Shown: one piece after another, positions 7,724 through 15,074 of the stretch
How the letters are laid out: each line of letters begins with the position of its first letter
Numbering within the stretch: position 1 is the stretch's first letter
Assembly: GCA_958346935.1 (NCBI GenBank)
Contig: CATVTM010000012.1
Span: 1-36,990, forward strand
Reading direction: 5' to 3'
Source of the DNA: an uncultured Collinsella sp.
GTDB lineage: Bacteria; Actinomycetota; Coriobacteriia; Coriobacteriales; Coriobacteriaceae
Length of the DNA stretch: 36,990 nt
The notes under the pieces: model-generated
Databases searched by the model: none
Told to the model about the DNA's origin: nothing
What the model saw: only the letters and a program-made list of their open reading frames with translations
Program-made: the position numbers and the translations under genes

Positions 7724-9196
7724 ATGAAGATCGTAGGCGTTGCCGCCTGTACTGTGGGTATCGCCCACACGTATATGGCCCAGAAGGCGATTCAGGATGA
7801 ATGCGCCGCCCGTGGCATCGAGTGCAAGGTCGAGGCTCAGGGTGGCCTGGGTATCGAGAATGAGCTCACGCAGGAAGACGTGGACTCCGCCGACCTGGTC
7901 CTGGAGTCCGTCGACGTGGGTGTCGAGAACGAGGACCGTTTTGAGCAGAAGATGGCCGAGGGCAAGTTCCTGAAGGTCGGCACCTCTGATGTAATCGCCG
8001 ATCCGGTAAAGATCATCGACCAGGCCATTGAGATCATCAAGGCGACGGGTGGCGCCGTTGACGCGCCCAAGGCCGAGGCCAAGGCAGAGAAGAAGGCCGT
8101 CTCCGCTGCCCCGCAGGCCCCGACACCGGCGTCCAAGCAGTCTATCTTTGCCGATCCTGGCAAGACGCTGCTCAATGCATTCAATACCGGCGTTTCCTAT
8201 TTTATCCCCATCGTCGTTATCGGCGGCGTGTTTCTTGCCTTCTCGCTGGCATCCGGTACCGCCGGCGCCAACGGCATGGAGGTTACGAACCCGCTGATGG
8301 TGAGCCTTAACACCATCGGCATGGCCGGCATCTCCATGATGATCCCGGTGCTTGCGGCATACATCTCCTACTCGATGGCCGGCAAGCCCGCGCTCGCCCC
8401 CGGTTTTGTCCTGGGCTACCTGGTCAATAACGCAGTCGTTACCCCTAACGGCAACAGCGTTTCGACCGGCTTCTTGGGCGCCATGATCATGGCGGTCATC
8501 TGCGGCTACTTTGTCCGCTGGATGAAGACCTGGAAGGTCAACAACACCATCCAGACCATCATGCCCATCCTGATCATCCCGATTCTGACCTCGCTTGTCC
8601 TGGGCATGGCCTATATCTACATCCTGGCCACGCCGCTTGGCTTTGTGATGGACTGGCTCACCGGCGTGCTCGGCAGCCTGCAGGGCGGTTCCGCAGTTGT
8701 CCTGGGTCTGGTCATTGGCGTTATGACCGCCTTCGATATGGGTGGCCCCATCAACAAGACCGCCTCGACCTTCACCATGGCCATCATGGCCTCCGGTATC
8801 TACGGTCCTAACGGTATGTTCCGCGTCGCCGTCGCCGTTCCCCCGATCGCCTGTGGCCTCGCTGCGCTCATCGCCAAGAACAAGTTCGATGACGCTGACC
8901 GCCAGATGGGCATCTCCGCGCTGTTCATGGGCTGCATCGGTATTACCGAGGGCGCTATCCCCTTCGCGGTCAAGGACCTCGGTCACACCCTGCCCGGCAT
9001 TTGCATCGGCTCTGCCGTGGGTGCGGCACTTGCCGCCTTCCAGGGCATCGACTGCTACGTCCCGCACGGTGGCTTTATCGTCGCCCTTGCCACCAACAAC
9101 GTCGCGCTGTTCTGCCTGGACATCGTGATTGGCGCCGTGGTCGCCGCTGCAATCCTGATTGCCATGAAGCCCACGCTCGATAAGCAGGCCAAGTAA
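7724..9196 (+). CDS. PTS fructose-family EIIBC component
   Basis: Membrane permease and phosphorylation unit of a phosphotransferase system. The EIIB domain (about 1-100) carries the phospho-acceptor Cys9 in AACTVGIAHTYMA, close to the usual CPTGIAHTYMA. A linker rich in Ala, Pro and Lys (about 105-140) leads to the EIIC domain with multiple membrane helices and the FDMGGPINKTA signature. There is no fused EIIA; that function is supplied by the last gene of the operon. ATG7724 has AGAGGGAA just upstream; the open frame reaches further back but without a start site. No 1-phosphofructokinase is present, so simple fructose uptake by the FruAK route is not indicated. Substrate unknown, probably a ketohexose. 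Confidence 0.92.
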   Translation: MKIVGVAACTVGIAHTYMAQKAIQDECAARGIECKVEAQGGLGIENELTQEDVDSADLVLESVDVGVENEDRFEQKMAEGKFLKVGTSDVIADPVKIIDQAIEIIKATGGAVDAPKAEAKAEKKAVSAAPQAPTPASKQSIFADPGKTLLNAFNTGVSYFIPIVVIGGVFLAFSLASGTAGANGMEVTNPLMVSLNTIGMAGISMMIPVLAAYISYSMAGKPALAPGFVLGYLVNNAVVTPNGNSVSTGFLGAMIMAVICGYFVRWMKTWKVNNTIQTIMPILIIPILTSLVLGMAYIYILATPLGFVMDWLTGVLGSLQGGSAVVLGLVIGVMTAFDMGGPINKTASTFTMAIMASGIYGPNGMFRVAVAVPPIACGLAALIAKNKFDDADRQMGISALFMGCIGITEGAIPFAVKDLGHTLPGICIGSAVGAALAAFQGIDCYVPHGGFIVALATNNVALFCLDIVIGAVVAAAILIAMKPTLDKQAK

Positions 9197-9210
9197 ACCT
9201 TTAAGGACTC

Positions 9211-9271
9211 CGGTTGTGCGGAGGGATGGATTTGACTCCGCACAACCGCCCCTACACAACAAAATCCATCC
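9211..9271 (+). promoter_or_regulatory. Intercistronic hairpin whose loop is complementary to downstream RNA
   Basis: CGGTTGTGCGGAG (9211-9223) and CTCCGCACAACCG (9236-9248) form a perfect 13-bp stem. The loop segment GGATGGATTT (9224-9233) is exactly complementary to AAATCCATCC (9262-9271). The RNA could therefore form a partial pseudoknot or two mutually exclusive hairpins. It lies between EIIBC and the GatZ-family gene, 70 nt before the latter's start. Confidence 0.6.
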
Positions 9272-9340
9272 GTACTGATAGGGCCCACATCTGGGTCCCA
9301 GGGAACTTTTGTCAAAAATCCTCTGGAGAAGGAGAACAAA

Positions 9341-10615
9341 ATGTCCAACCTCACCATCCGTCAGGCCGTTCAGGGCATGCTCAAGCTGCAGGATAGCGGC
9401 GATCACGCAACCATGGTCGGCATTGGCCCCATGAGCCCCAACCTGATTCAGGCCGTGTTCGAGCTTGCCAAGGACGAGGATTTCCCGCCCATGTTTATCG
9501 CCAGCCGCAACCAGGTCGATATGGACGAGATGGGCGCCGGCTACGTCAACGGTTGGGACCAGACGCGCTTTGCCGCCGACATCAAGAAGGTTGCCGACGA
9601 GGTGGGTTACACCGGTCCGTACTACCTGTGCCGCGATCACGGCGGTCCGTGGCAGCGCGACGAGGAGCGTAACGCCCACCTGCCCGAGGACGAGGCCATG
9701 GAGCTCGCCCGCAAGTCCTTCGTCGCCGACATGGAGGCGGGCTTTGACCTGCTGATGGTCGACCCCACCAAGGACCCCTATCAGATCGGCAAGGTTATTC
9801 CGCTCGACGTGGTGCTTCGCCGCACGATCGATCTTATCGACTACCTTGAGCAGTACCGTCGCGAGCATAACCTGCCCGAGGTCGCCTATGAGGTCGGTAC
9901 CGAGGAGACCAATGGCGGCTTGACCTCTACCGATAAGTACGAGGAGTTCATTTCTCAGCTGCAGCCCGAGCTCGAGAAGCGCGGCTGCCCCATGCCCACC
10001 TTTATCGTCGGCCAGACCGGCACCCTTACCCGCTGGACGGAGCAGGTCGGTCACTACAACTTCAAGAACGCCCGCGAGCTTGCCGATATGGCCAAGCGCT
10101 ATGGCGTGGGCCTGAAGGAGCACAACGCCGACTATCTGGACGACGCGACGCTGCTCGAGCACATCCCGGCACACGTGACCGCCTCCAACGTCGCTCCGCA
10201 GTATGGCACCGAGGAGACCCGCGCCTACCTCAAGCTCTGCGCCACCGAGCAGATCCTGGTCGACAACGGTCTGTGCGATGACCCCTCCGACCTGTATCAC
10301 ACGCTGCTGGTCAAGGCTATCAAGACCGAGCGCTGGCGCAAGTGGATGACTGGCGACGACGTCAACCTGCAGGTCGATGACATCCTTGCCGACGATGAGC
10401 TCAGCCTGAAGATCCTAGATGTCTCCGGCCACTATGCGTTCAACGATCCCGAGGTCAAGGAGCAGGTCGAGAAGCTCTATCGCAACCTCGCTGCCCAAGA
10501 CATCGACGGCAAGCGCTTTGTGATCGAGCACATCAAGCGCCCGATCAAGCAGTACGTCGTCGGTCTTAACCTCAAGGGCGTCACGAGCCGCATCGAGAAG
10601 GCTCTCGAGGACTAA
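9341..10615 (+). CDS. GatZ/KbaZ-family protein, candidate sugar-phosphate epimerase
   Basis: A 424-aa protein of the family known as the non-catalytic subunit of tagatose-1,6-bisphosphate aldolase. Family blocks are SRNQVD, CRDHGGPWQ, VADMEAGFDLLMVDPT, YEVGTEETNGG and KEHNADY. The conserved acidic and His residues in these blocks would suit a metal site. The catalytic partner GatY/KbaY is absent here. Other members of this family are reported to be stand-alone tagatose-6-phosphate 4-epimerases, so an enzyme acting on a ketohexose phosphate is a reasonable inference. It is a divergent member; for example GatZ of E. coli has GGDHLGPN where this has CRDHGGPW. ATG9341 is preceded by GGAGAAGGAG. 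It lies third-line in the PTS operon, before transaldolase. Confidence 0.8.
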   Translation: MSNLTIRQAVQGMLKLQDSGDHATMVGIGPMSPNLIQAVFELAKDEDFPPMFIASRNQVDMDEMGAGYVNGWDQTRFAADIKKVADEVGYTGPYYLCRDHGGPWQRDEERNAHLPEDEAMELARKSFVADMEAGFDLLMVDPTKDPYQIGKVIPLDVVLRRTIDLIDYLEQYRREHNLPEVAYEVGTEETNGGLTSTDKYEEFISQLQPELEKRGCPMPTFIVGQTGTLTRWTEQVGHYNFKNARELADMAKRYGVGLKEHNADYLDDATLLEHIPAHVTASNVAPQYGTEETRAYLKLCATEQILVDNGLCDDPSDLYHTLLVKAIKTERWRKWMTGDDVNLQVDDILADDELSLKILDVSGHYAFNDPEVKEQVEKLYRNLAAQDIDGKRFVIEHIKRPIKQYVVGLNLKGVTSRIEKALED

Positions 10616-10634
10616 GTAGCTTTTCCTACACGAC

Positions 10635-10670
10635 GCCGGGCCTGGGGCATGTCCCAGCCGCAGGCCCGGC
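10635..10670 (+). repeat. GC-rich hairpin between GatZ-family and transaldolase genes
   Basis: GCCGGGCCT (10635-10643) pairs with AGGCCCGGC (10662-10670), with a further short inner stem GGG/CCC. It directly precedes the terminator-like hairpin at 10673. Confidence 0.6.
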
Positions 10671-10672
10671 AC

Positions 10673-10708
10673 ATAGGACAAAGGGACATCCCCTTTGTCC
10701 TATTTTTT
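10673..10708 (+). terminator. Strong terminator-like hairpin inside the PTS operon, REP-like
   Basis: ATAGGACAAAGGG (10673-10685) and CCCTTTGTCCTAT (10691-10703) form a perfect 13-bp stem followed by TTTTTT. The core GACAAAGGGACA...CCCTTTGTC recurs after the ABC exporter operon at 29119-29145, so this may be a mobile palindromic repeat acting as a terminator or attenuator. The next gene has its own strong ribosome site. Confidence 0.8.
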
Positions 10709-10740
10709 GAGTTTTGGATTCCTTCGAAGGAGTTTGCACC

Positions 10741-11424
10741 ATGAAGTTCTTTATCGATACCGCCAATCTGGACGAGATCGCCGAGGCCAAGAGCTGGGGC
10801 TGCCTGGCCGGTGTTACCACCAACCCGTCCCTGTACGCCAAGACCGGCGGCAAGCTTGCCGACTTTGAGCCGCATATGCTCAAGATTGCCGAGCTCTGCG
10901 AGGGCCTGCCCGTTTCCGCCGAGTCTACCGCTACCACTGCCGAGGGTATGATCGAGGAGGGCAAGCGCCTTGCCGCCCTCGCCCCCAACATCGTGGTCAA
11001 GCTTCCCGTGTGCGAGGCCGGCCTTGCCGCCTGCCGTGCGCTGGCCGATGCTGGCGTGCGCGTCAACATGACGCTCGTCTTCTCGCCGACGCAGGCCCTT
11101 ATGGCCGCCAATGCCGGTGCTCGCTACATCAGCCCGTTTGTCGGTCGTTTCGATGACATCGCCGAGGACGGTATCTCGCAGCTCGACAACGTCGTGACCT
11201 GCATTAAGAACTACGACTGGACGGGCAAGAACGTCGACGACACCGTCGAGATCATCACCGCCTCGGTTCGTACGCCCAACCACGTGACCCAGGCCGCGCT
11301 ACTCGGTGCCGATATTGCGACCGTGCCCATGGCCGCTCTCAAGAAGTGCCTGCATCATCCGCTGACCGACCAGGGCCTCGCCTCTTTTGAGGCTGACTGG
11401 CAGAAGGTCGTCGCTCAGGCTTAA
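10741..11424 (+). CDS. Small transaldolase (TalC/MipB family)
   Basis: Class I aldolase-fold enzyme of 227 aa. The Schiff-base lysine is Lys87 in NIVVKLPV. The family contains transaldolases and fructose-6-phosphate aldolases. Here the water-binding residue is Glu61 (SAESTATTAEGM) and the discriminating aromatic is Phe133 (ISPFVGR); both are transaldolase-type, whereas E. coli FSA has Gln59 and Tyr131. It should therefore move a dihydroxyacetone unit between sugar phosphates, linking fructose-6-P plus erythrose-4-P to sedoheptulose-7-P plus glyceraldehyde-3-P. ATG10741 follows GAAGGAG at 8 nt. Located between the GatZ-family gene and transketolase, it builds a non-oxidative pentose-phosphate module with them. 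Confidence 0.9.
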   Translation: MKFFIDTANLDEIAEAKSWGCLAGVTTNPSLYAKTGGKLADFEPHMLKIAELCEGLPVSAESTATTAEGMIEEGKRLAALAPNIVVKLPVCEAGLAACRALADAGVRVNMTLVFSPTQALMAANAGARYISPFVGRFDDIAEDGISQLDNVVTCIKNYDWTGKNVDDTVEIITASVRTPNHVTQAALLGADIATVPMAALKKCLHHPLTDQGLASFEADWQKVVAQA

Positions 11425-11435
11425 CGAGTGGATTG

Positions 11436-11468
11436 CCCCGGCATCGCGTCATCCGGTGCCGGGGTTGT
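11436..11468 (+). terminator. Intercistronic terminator-like hairpin
   Basis: CCCCGGCA (11436-11443) pairs with TGCCGGGG (11457-11464), then TTGTTCTC. The weak T-tract suggests partial termination or mRNA processing between the transaldolase and transketolase genes. Confidence 0.5.
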
Positions 11469-11487
11469 TCTCAAGAGAGGAATTCGT

Positions 11488-12318
11488 ATGACCAACCAGG
11501 AGCTGGCGAAGGTCGCCAATGAGGTCAGGAAGGGTGTCGTGACTGCGGTTCACGCGGCCAAGTCGGGACACCCGGGTGGATCGCTCGGTGCCGCCGACAT
11601 CATGACGTATCTGTACTTTGAGGAAATGAATATCGATCCTGCCGACCCTCACAAGGCCGATCGCGATCGCTTTGTGCTCTCCAAGGGTCACGCGGCGCCG
11701 GGCCTGTATTCGGTGTTGGCAAATCGCGGCTATTTTCCCGTCGAAGAGCTCGAGACGCTCCGTCATATTGGCAGCCGACTGCAGGGCCATCCCAACATGA
11801 ACGACGCCCCTGGCATCGATATGTCCACCGGATCGCTCGGTCAGGGCATCTCCGCCGCGGTTGGAATGGCACTCGCCGCAAAGCGCTGGGGTGACAGCTA
11901 CCGCGTCTACACGTTGCTGGGCGACGGCGAGTGCGAGGAGGGCCAGGTGTGGGAGGCGGCCATGTTTGCCGGCAACCATGCGCTCGACAATCTTGTTGCC
12001 GTCGTCGACCACAACGGCTTGCAGATTGACGGCACGATCGATGAAGTCAACTCGGCCATGCCGCTCGCTGACAAGTTCCGCGCCTTTAAGTGGCATGTGA
12101 TCGAGCTCGCCGACGGTAACGACATGGCGCAGATTGCCGCCGCCTTTGCCGAGGCCCGCAAAGTGAGCGACTCGCCCGTGGCCATTATCGCCGAGACGGT
12201 GAAGGGCAAGGGCGTCTCCTTTATGGAAAACCAGGTGGGCTGGCACGGCAAGGCACCCAACGATGAACAGTTTGAGCAGGCCATGGCCGAGCTCGCAGCG
12301 GCAGGGGAGGAGCTCTAA
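11488..12318 (+). CDS. Transketolase, N-terminal subunit
   Basis: The thiamine-diphosphate pyrophosphate-binding half of a split transketolase, 276 aa. The ThDP/Mg motif is seen as GDGECEEGQVWEAAMFA ending in DHNGLQIDG. Early residues HAAKSGHPGGSLGAADIM and KGHAAPGLYSVL are typical transketolase substrate and cofactor contacts. It transfers two-carbon ketol units between sugar phosphates together with the next gene product. ATG11488 has AGAGAGGA upstream; the frame is open to 11428 but the earlier region holds the hairpin. The stop overlaps the start of the C-terminal subunit by 1 nt (TAATG), so the two are made in equal amounts. Split transketolases are common in actinobacteria and anaerobes. 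Confidence 0.95.
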   Translation: MTNQELAKVANEVRKGVVTAVHAAKSGHPGGSLGAADIMTYLYFEEMNIDPADPHKADRDRFVLSKGHAAPGLYSVLANRGYFPVEELETLRHIGSRLQGHPNMNDAPGIDMSTGSLGQGISAAVGMALAAKRWGDSYRVYTLLGDGECEEGQVWEAAMFAGNHALDNLVAVVDHNGLQIDGTIDEVNSAMPLADKFRAFKWHVIELADGNDMAQIAAAFAEARKVSDSPVAIIAETVKGKGVSFMENQVGWHGKAPNDEQFEQAMAELAAAGEEL

Positions 12319-13256
12319 TGGCAGACGTCAAGAAAGTCGCCACGCGCGTTAGCTATGGCGAGGCACTTGTCGAGCTGGGCAATGAGCGCGATGACTTTGT
12401 GGTTCTCGATGCCGACCTGGCCGCCGCCACGCAGACCGGTAAGTTTAAGGCTGCGCACCCTGAGCGCTTCTACGACGCCGGCATTGCCGAGAGCAACCTG
12501 ATGGGGCTCGCCGCCGGCATCGCGACCACGGGCCACGTCGCCTTTGCGAGCACCTTTGCGATGTTTGCCGCCGGTCGCGCGTACGAACAAGTGCGTAATT
12601 CCATTGGCTATCCGCACCTCAACGTCAAAATCGGTGCCACGCATGCGGGTATCTCGGTCGGTGAAGACGGCGCCACGCATCAGTGCTGCGAGGACATCGC
12701 GCTCATGCGCACGATCCCGGGTATGACGGTAATCGTTCCCGCCGATGACATCGAGGCTCGCGCATGCGTGCGCGCCGCCTATGAGTTTGAGGGCCCGGTT
12801 TACATGCGCTTCGGCCGCCTGGCAACACCGGTCATCAACGATCACGAGGACTATGAGTTCAAGATTGGTCGCGGCGTGGTCGTGCGCGAGGGGTCCGATG
12901 TGACCATCATCGCTTGTGGCCTTATGGTCGCCGAGGCGCTTGAGGCTGCCGAGGCGCTCGCTGCCGATGGCGTCGACGCCGAGGTCATTAACATGCACAC
13001 GATCAAGCCGCTCGACGAACGCTTGGTTGTCGCCAGCGCAAAGAAGACCGGTCGCGTGGTTACCGCCGAGGAACATTCGATTGTCGGCGGTCTTGGCGAG
13101 GCCGTTGCCGGCGTGCTCGCAGAGCAGCATCCGGTGCCGATGCGACGCGTCGGCGTGCGCGATGTGTATGGCGAGTCCGGCCCTGCGGTCGATTTGCTGC
13201 ACAAGTACGGTTTGGACGCCGACGGCATCGAAGCTGCGGTCAGGTCCGTGTTGTAA
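12318..13256 (+). CDS. Transketolase, C-terminal subunit
   Basis: Pyrimidine-binding and C-terminal domains of the split transketolase, 312 aa. The catalytic glutamate that protonates ThDP lies in FYDAGIAESNLMGLAAGIA. The phosphate-substrate region reads GEDGATHQCCEDIALMRTIPGM. The C-terminal domain begins near residue 190 (YEFKIGRGVVVREGSDVTII). It starts at the ATG overlapping the upstream stop codon and forms an obligate complex with the N-terminal subunit. In this operon it probably converts fructose-6-P plus glyceraldehyde-3-P to xylulose-5-P and erythrose-4-P. Whether this is the cell's only transketolase is not visible from the window. Confidence 0.95.
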   Translation: MADVKKVATRVSYGEALVELGNERDDFVVLDADLAAATQTGKFKAAHPERFYDAGIAESNLMGLAAGIATTGHVAFASTFAMFAAGRAYEQVRNSIGYPHLNVKIGATHAGISVGEDGATHQCCEDIALMRTIPGMTVIVPADDIEARACVRAAYEFEGPVYMRFGRLATPVINDHEDYEFKIGRGVVVREGSDVTIIACGLMVAEALEAAEALAADGVDAEVINMHTIKPLDERLVVASAKKTGRVVTAEEHSIVGGLGEAVAGVLAEQHPVPMRRVGVRDVYGESGPAVDLLHKYGLDADGIEAAVRSVL

Positions 13257-13267
13257 GGAAGGTTTCC

Positions 13268-13720
13268 ATGGGATTTGTATCTGCCAACCAAGTGACAATC
13301 GGGTATACCGCCGCCTCGCGCGAGGACGCCCTACATTATTTGTCCGAGCAGGCCATCGAGCTCGGCTTTGCCGATGACGCATCTGCCGTAGAGGCCGCCT
13401 TCATTGCTCGCGAGAACGAGGCCGAGACCGGCCTTGTCGCCGGTTTTGCCGTTCCGCATGCCAAAAGCGACGCGATCCACACGCCGGGCGTTGCCGTGCT
13501 TAAACTGACCGAGCCCGTTGAATGGCCGAGCTTCGATGGGGTGCCCGTCGATGTTGCGCTCGCGCTGTACGTGCCCGCCGGCGAGGCCGGAACTACGCAC
13601 CTGCGTCTGCTCTCCAAGGCTGCCGTGATGCTGATGGACGCCGGCTTCCGTGACAAGGTGCGCGCGAGCACCGATCCCGTTGAGATTGCGGAGCTCATCA
13701 ATAGCGGACTCGAAGACTAG
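13268..13720 (+). CDS. PTS fructose-type EIIA component
   Basis: Cytoplasmic phosphocarrier of 150 aa of the fructose/mannitol EIIA (PTS_EIIA_2) family. The phosphorylated residue is His64 in GLVAGFAVPHAKS. It passes phosphate from HPr to the EIIB Cys of the operon's first gene. ATG13268 is preceded by AAGGAAGG and lies 11 nt after the transketolase stop, so it belongs to the same transcript. Having EIIA as a separate, last gene far from EIIBC is uncommon and ties the metabolic genes between them to the same sugar. Confidence 0.92.
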   Translation: MGFVSANQVTIGYTAASREDALHYLSEQAIELGFADDASAVEAAFIARENEAETGLVAGFAVPHAKSDAIHTPGVAVLKLTEPVEWPSFDGVPVDVALALYVPAGEAGTTHLRLLSKAAVMLMDAGFRDKVRASTDPVEIAELINSGLED

Positions 13721-13762
13721 AACGGTCATCCCGTTCAATCAATTGATCCTTCTCCAAGGAAA

Positions 13763-13800
13763 AGGGCCGCGACGCCGTATGGGTGTCACGGCCCTATTTG
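13763..13800 (+). terminator. Terminator of the PTS operon
   Basis: AGGGCCGCGACGCC (13763-13776) pairs with GGTGTCACGGCCCT (13782-13795) using G-U pairs, followed by ATTTG. The T-tract is short. Confidence 0.7.
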
Positions 13801-13852
13801 CGTTTCCCCAGATAAAACCTGCCAAAATAAACCTGTCCCTTTTTGGTAGGTC
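13801..13852 (+). repeat. REP-like palindrome, family A, copy 1
   Basis: It begins CGTTTCCCCAGATAAAACC. The arms AACCTGCCAAAA (13816-13827) and TTTTGGTAGGT (13841-13851) form a hairpin whose loop carries AACCTGTCCC. Near-identical copies occur at 17016-17069 (inverted) and 19424-19473. Confidence 0.75.
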
Positions 13853-13887
13853 AGTTAACGCAGTCCAGGTTGAGCATATGCGAGTGA

Positions 13888-13989
13888 GCGGGCTCCGGGT
13901 GCGGTAAGGTGACGTGAAACAAGCGGGCGCTGACCTTTTGGTCGCGCCCGTGAAGTTGAACGTCAGATTGCCGTGCCCGGAGCCCGTGC
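13888..13989. repeat. Foldback of about 100 nt between PTS operon and larE
   Basis: The two halves are nearly self-complementary over about 48 positions. The outer arms share CGGGCTCCGGG / CCCGGAGCCCG, and the apex is GGGCGCTGACC-TTTT-GGTCGCGCCC. No ribosome-bound gene is evident. It could be a structured RNA, a MITE-like repeat or a bidirectional terminator region. With the terminator and REP copy it accounts for the 307-bp gap 13721-14027. Confidence 0.6.
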
Positions 13990-14000
13990 AGCGCCGAGCA

Positions 14001-14027
14001 GTTGCGCCGTTTGTAAAACGGCGCAAC
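14001..14027 (-). terminator. Hairpin at the 3' end of larE
   Basis: GTTGCGCCGTTT (14001-14012) and AAACGGCGCAAC (14016-14027) form a perfect 12-bp stem with a 3-nt loop, directly abutting the larE stop codon. There is no U-tract, so termination may be weak. Confidence 0.55.
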
Positions 14028-14906
14028 CTACAGGTTCATGTTGCCGTGAATGTAGGGGGTGACCTCGGGGGAGATATGGTCGCAGCCCAGCTCGCGCAGC
14101 GCGGACTCGATGGCGGCGGGCAGCGGGGTCTTGCCCTTGTCGTCGACGGCGGCACCGCCGAGGGCGGCAATCTTGGCGACATCTGCGGGTGCGGCCTCGA
14201 TATGCATGCAGCCGCCGACCAAGCGCGCACGTACCTGTGCCAGATCAAGATCGTGCAGGTAATCCTCGCAGGCGCGAATCAGGGAGACCTTCTCGCGCGT
14301 AAGCTCCTCGCCCGTGGGGACGCGCGTGGCAAGACATGCTCCCGCCGGCAGGTTCCAAACGGGATAGCCCCATGCGTGCAGTAGTTCGCGCTCTTCGTCC
14401 TTGGTAAAGCCGACCTCCATAAGGGGTGAGCGTACGCCGAGCTCTTCTGCCGCACGCATGCCGGGGCGGTAGTCACCGCGATCGCTTGCATTGCTGCCAT
14501 CGATGACGGTGGGAAAGCCGAGCGACTTGGCGTGGTTGACGATGGCGGTAAAGCCGGCGTGCTTGCAGTGGTAGCAGCGATTGGCATCGTTGCAGGCTAC
14601 TTGGGGGAGCTGCAGCTGATCAACCGAAAGATTGAGCACGGGGAGCTTAAAATGCGCCCCTTCATTGGCTTGTCCATCAACGGACCGCTCAAACGAGGCC
14701 TGTTCGGGCGTGCCGATGAGCGGCGTGGTGAGATGGACGAGGAGGGTATTGGTAGGCATGATGCGGGCGCAGACCGCGGCCAAAAAGCTGCTGTCGACAC
14801 CACCGGAAAAGCCGATGGCGACGCGTCCGTATGCCAAAAGCAGCTGCTCGAGTGCTGCGAGTTTGTCCTGAAGCTCCTCTGCGGGTGCGGCGGTGTCTGA
14901 AAGCAT
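14028..14906 (-). CDS. larE: LarE-type ATP-dependent sulfur transferase
   Basis: A PP-loop ATPase of 292 aa that, in the known lactate racemase system, converts the biosynthetic pyridinium dicarboxylate to its thiocarboxylate for the nickel-pincer cofactor. The P-loop is SGGVDSS (34-40). Conserved NRCYHCKHAGF (Cys111, Cys114) and PAGACLATR with Cys191, the position of the sacrificial cysteine in Lactobacillus LarE, are present. No larA, larB or larC lies nearby, so it is an orphan here; partners may lie elsewhere or the protein may serve another sulfur-insertion reaction. The start at 14906 has a modest GGAA site. The gene is convergent with the PTS operon. Confidence 0.87.
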   Translation of the reverse strand: MLSDTAAPAEELQDKLAALEQLLLAYGRVAIGFSGGVDSSFLAAVCARIMPTNTLLVHLTTPLIGTPEQASFERSVDGQANEGAHFKLPVLNLSVDQLQLPQVACNDANRCYHCKHAGFTAIVNHAKSLGFPTVIDGSNASDRGDYRPGMRAAEELGVRSPLMEVGFTKDEERELLHAWGYPVWNLPAGACLATRVPTGEELTREKVSLIRACEDYLHDLDLAQVRARLVGGCMHIEAAPADVAKIAALGGAAVDDKGKTPLPAAIESALRELGCDHISPEVTPYIHGNMNL

Positions 14907-15003
14907 GAAAGTTCCTTACAGTTATTAAAGCTCGGATGAAACTATAATCCCACCGAGCTGCTTGTCATAAGACTTCCAGCTATGTAACGAAAGTGCAATA
15001 TGC

Positions 15004-15018
15004 TATATACGTTATATA
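15004..15018. promoter_or_regulatory. AT-rich palindrome upstream of the HAD gene
   Basis: TATATA-CGT-TATATA lies 56 bp before the HAD start codon in the 168-bp divergent gap with larE. It could be an operator; AT-rich hexamers here could also serve as -10 elements. Confidence 0.35.
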
Positions 15019-15074
15019 CAAGCTTGTAAAGTGCGGTAGAGTGGCAGTAATGCAATCCGGCGAGGGGGACCGAT

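Noticed and set aside
7547..10300. Minus-strand open frame of 917 codons
   Set aside because: It lies antisense to EIIBC and the GatZ-family gene, has no ribosome site or recognisable domain, and reflects high GC.
10741..11424. Naming the small aldolase fsa (fructose-6-phosphate aldolase)
   Set aside because: The discriminating residues are Glu61 and Phe133, which are transaldolase-type.
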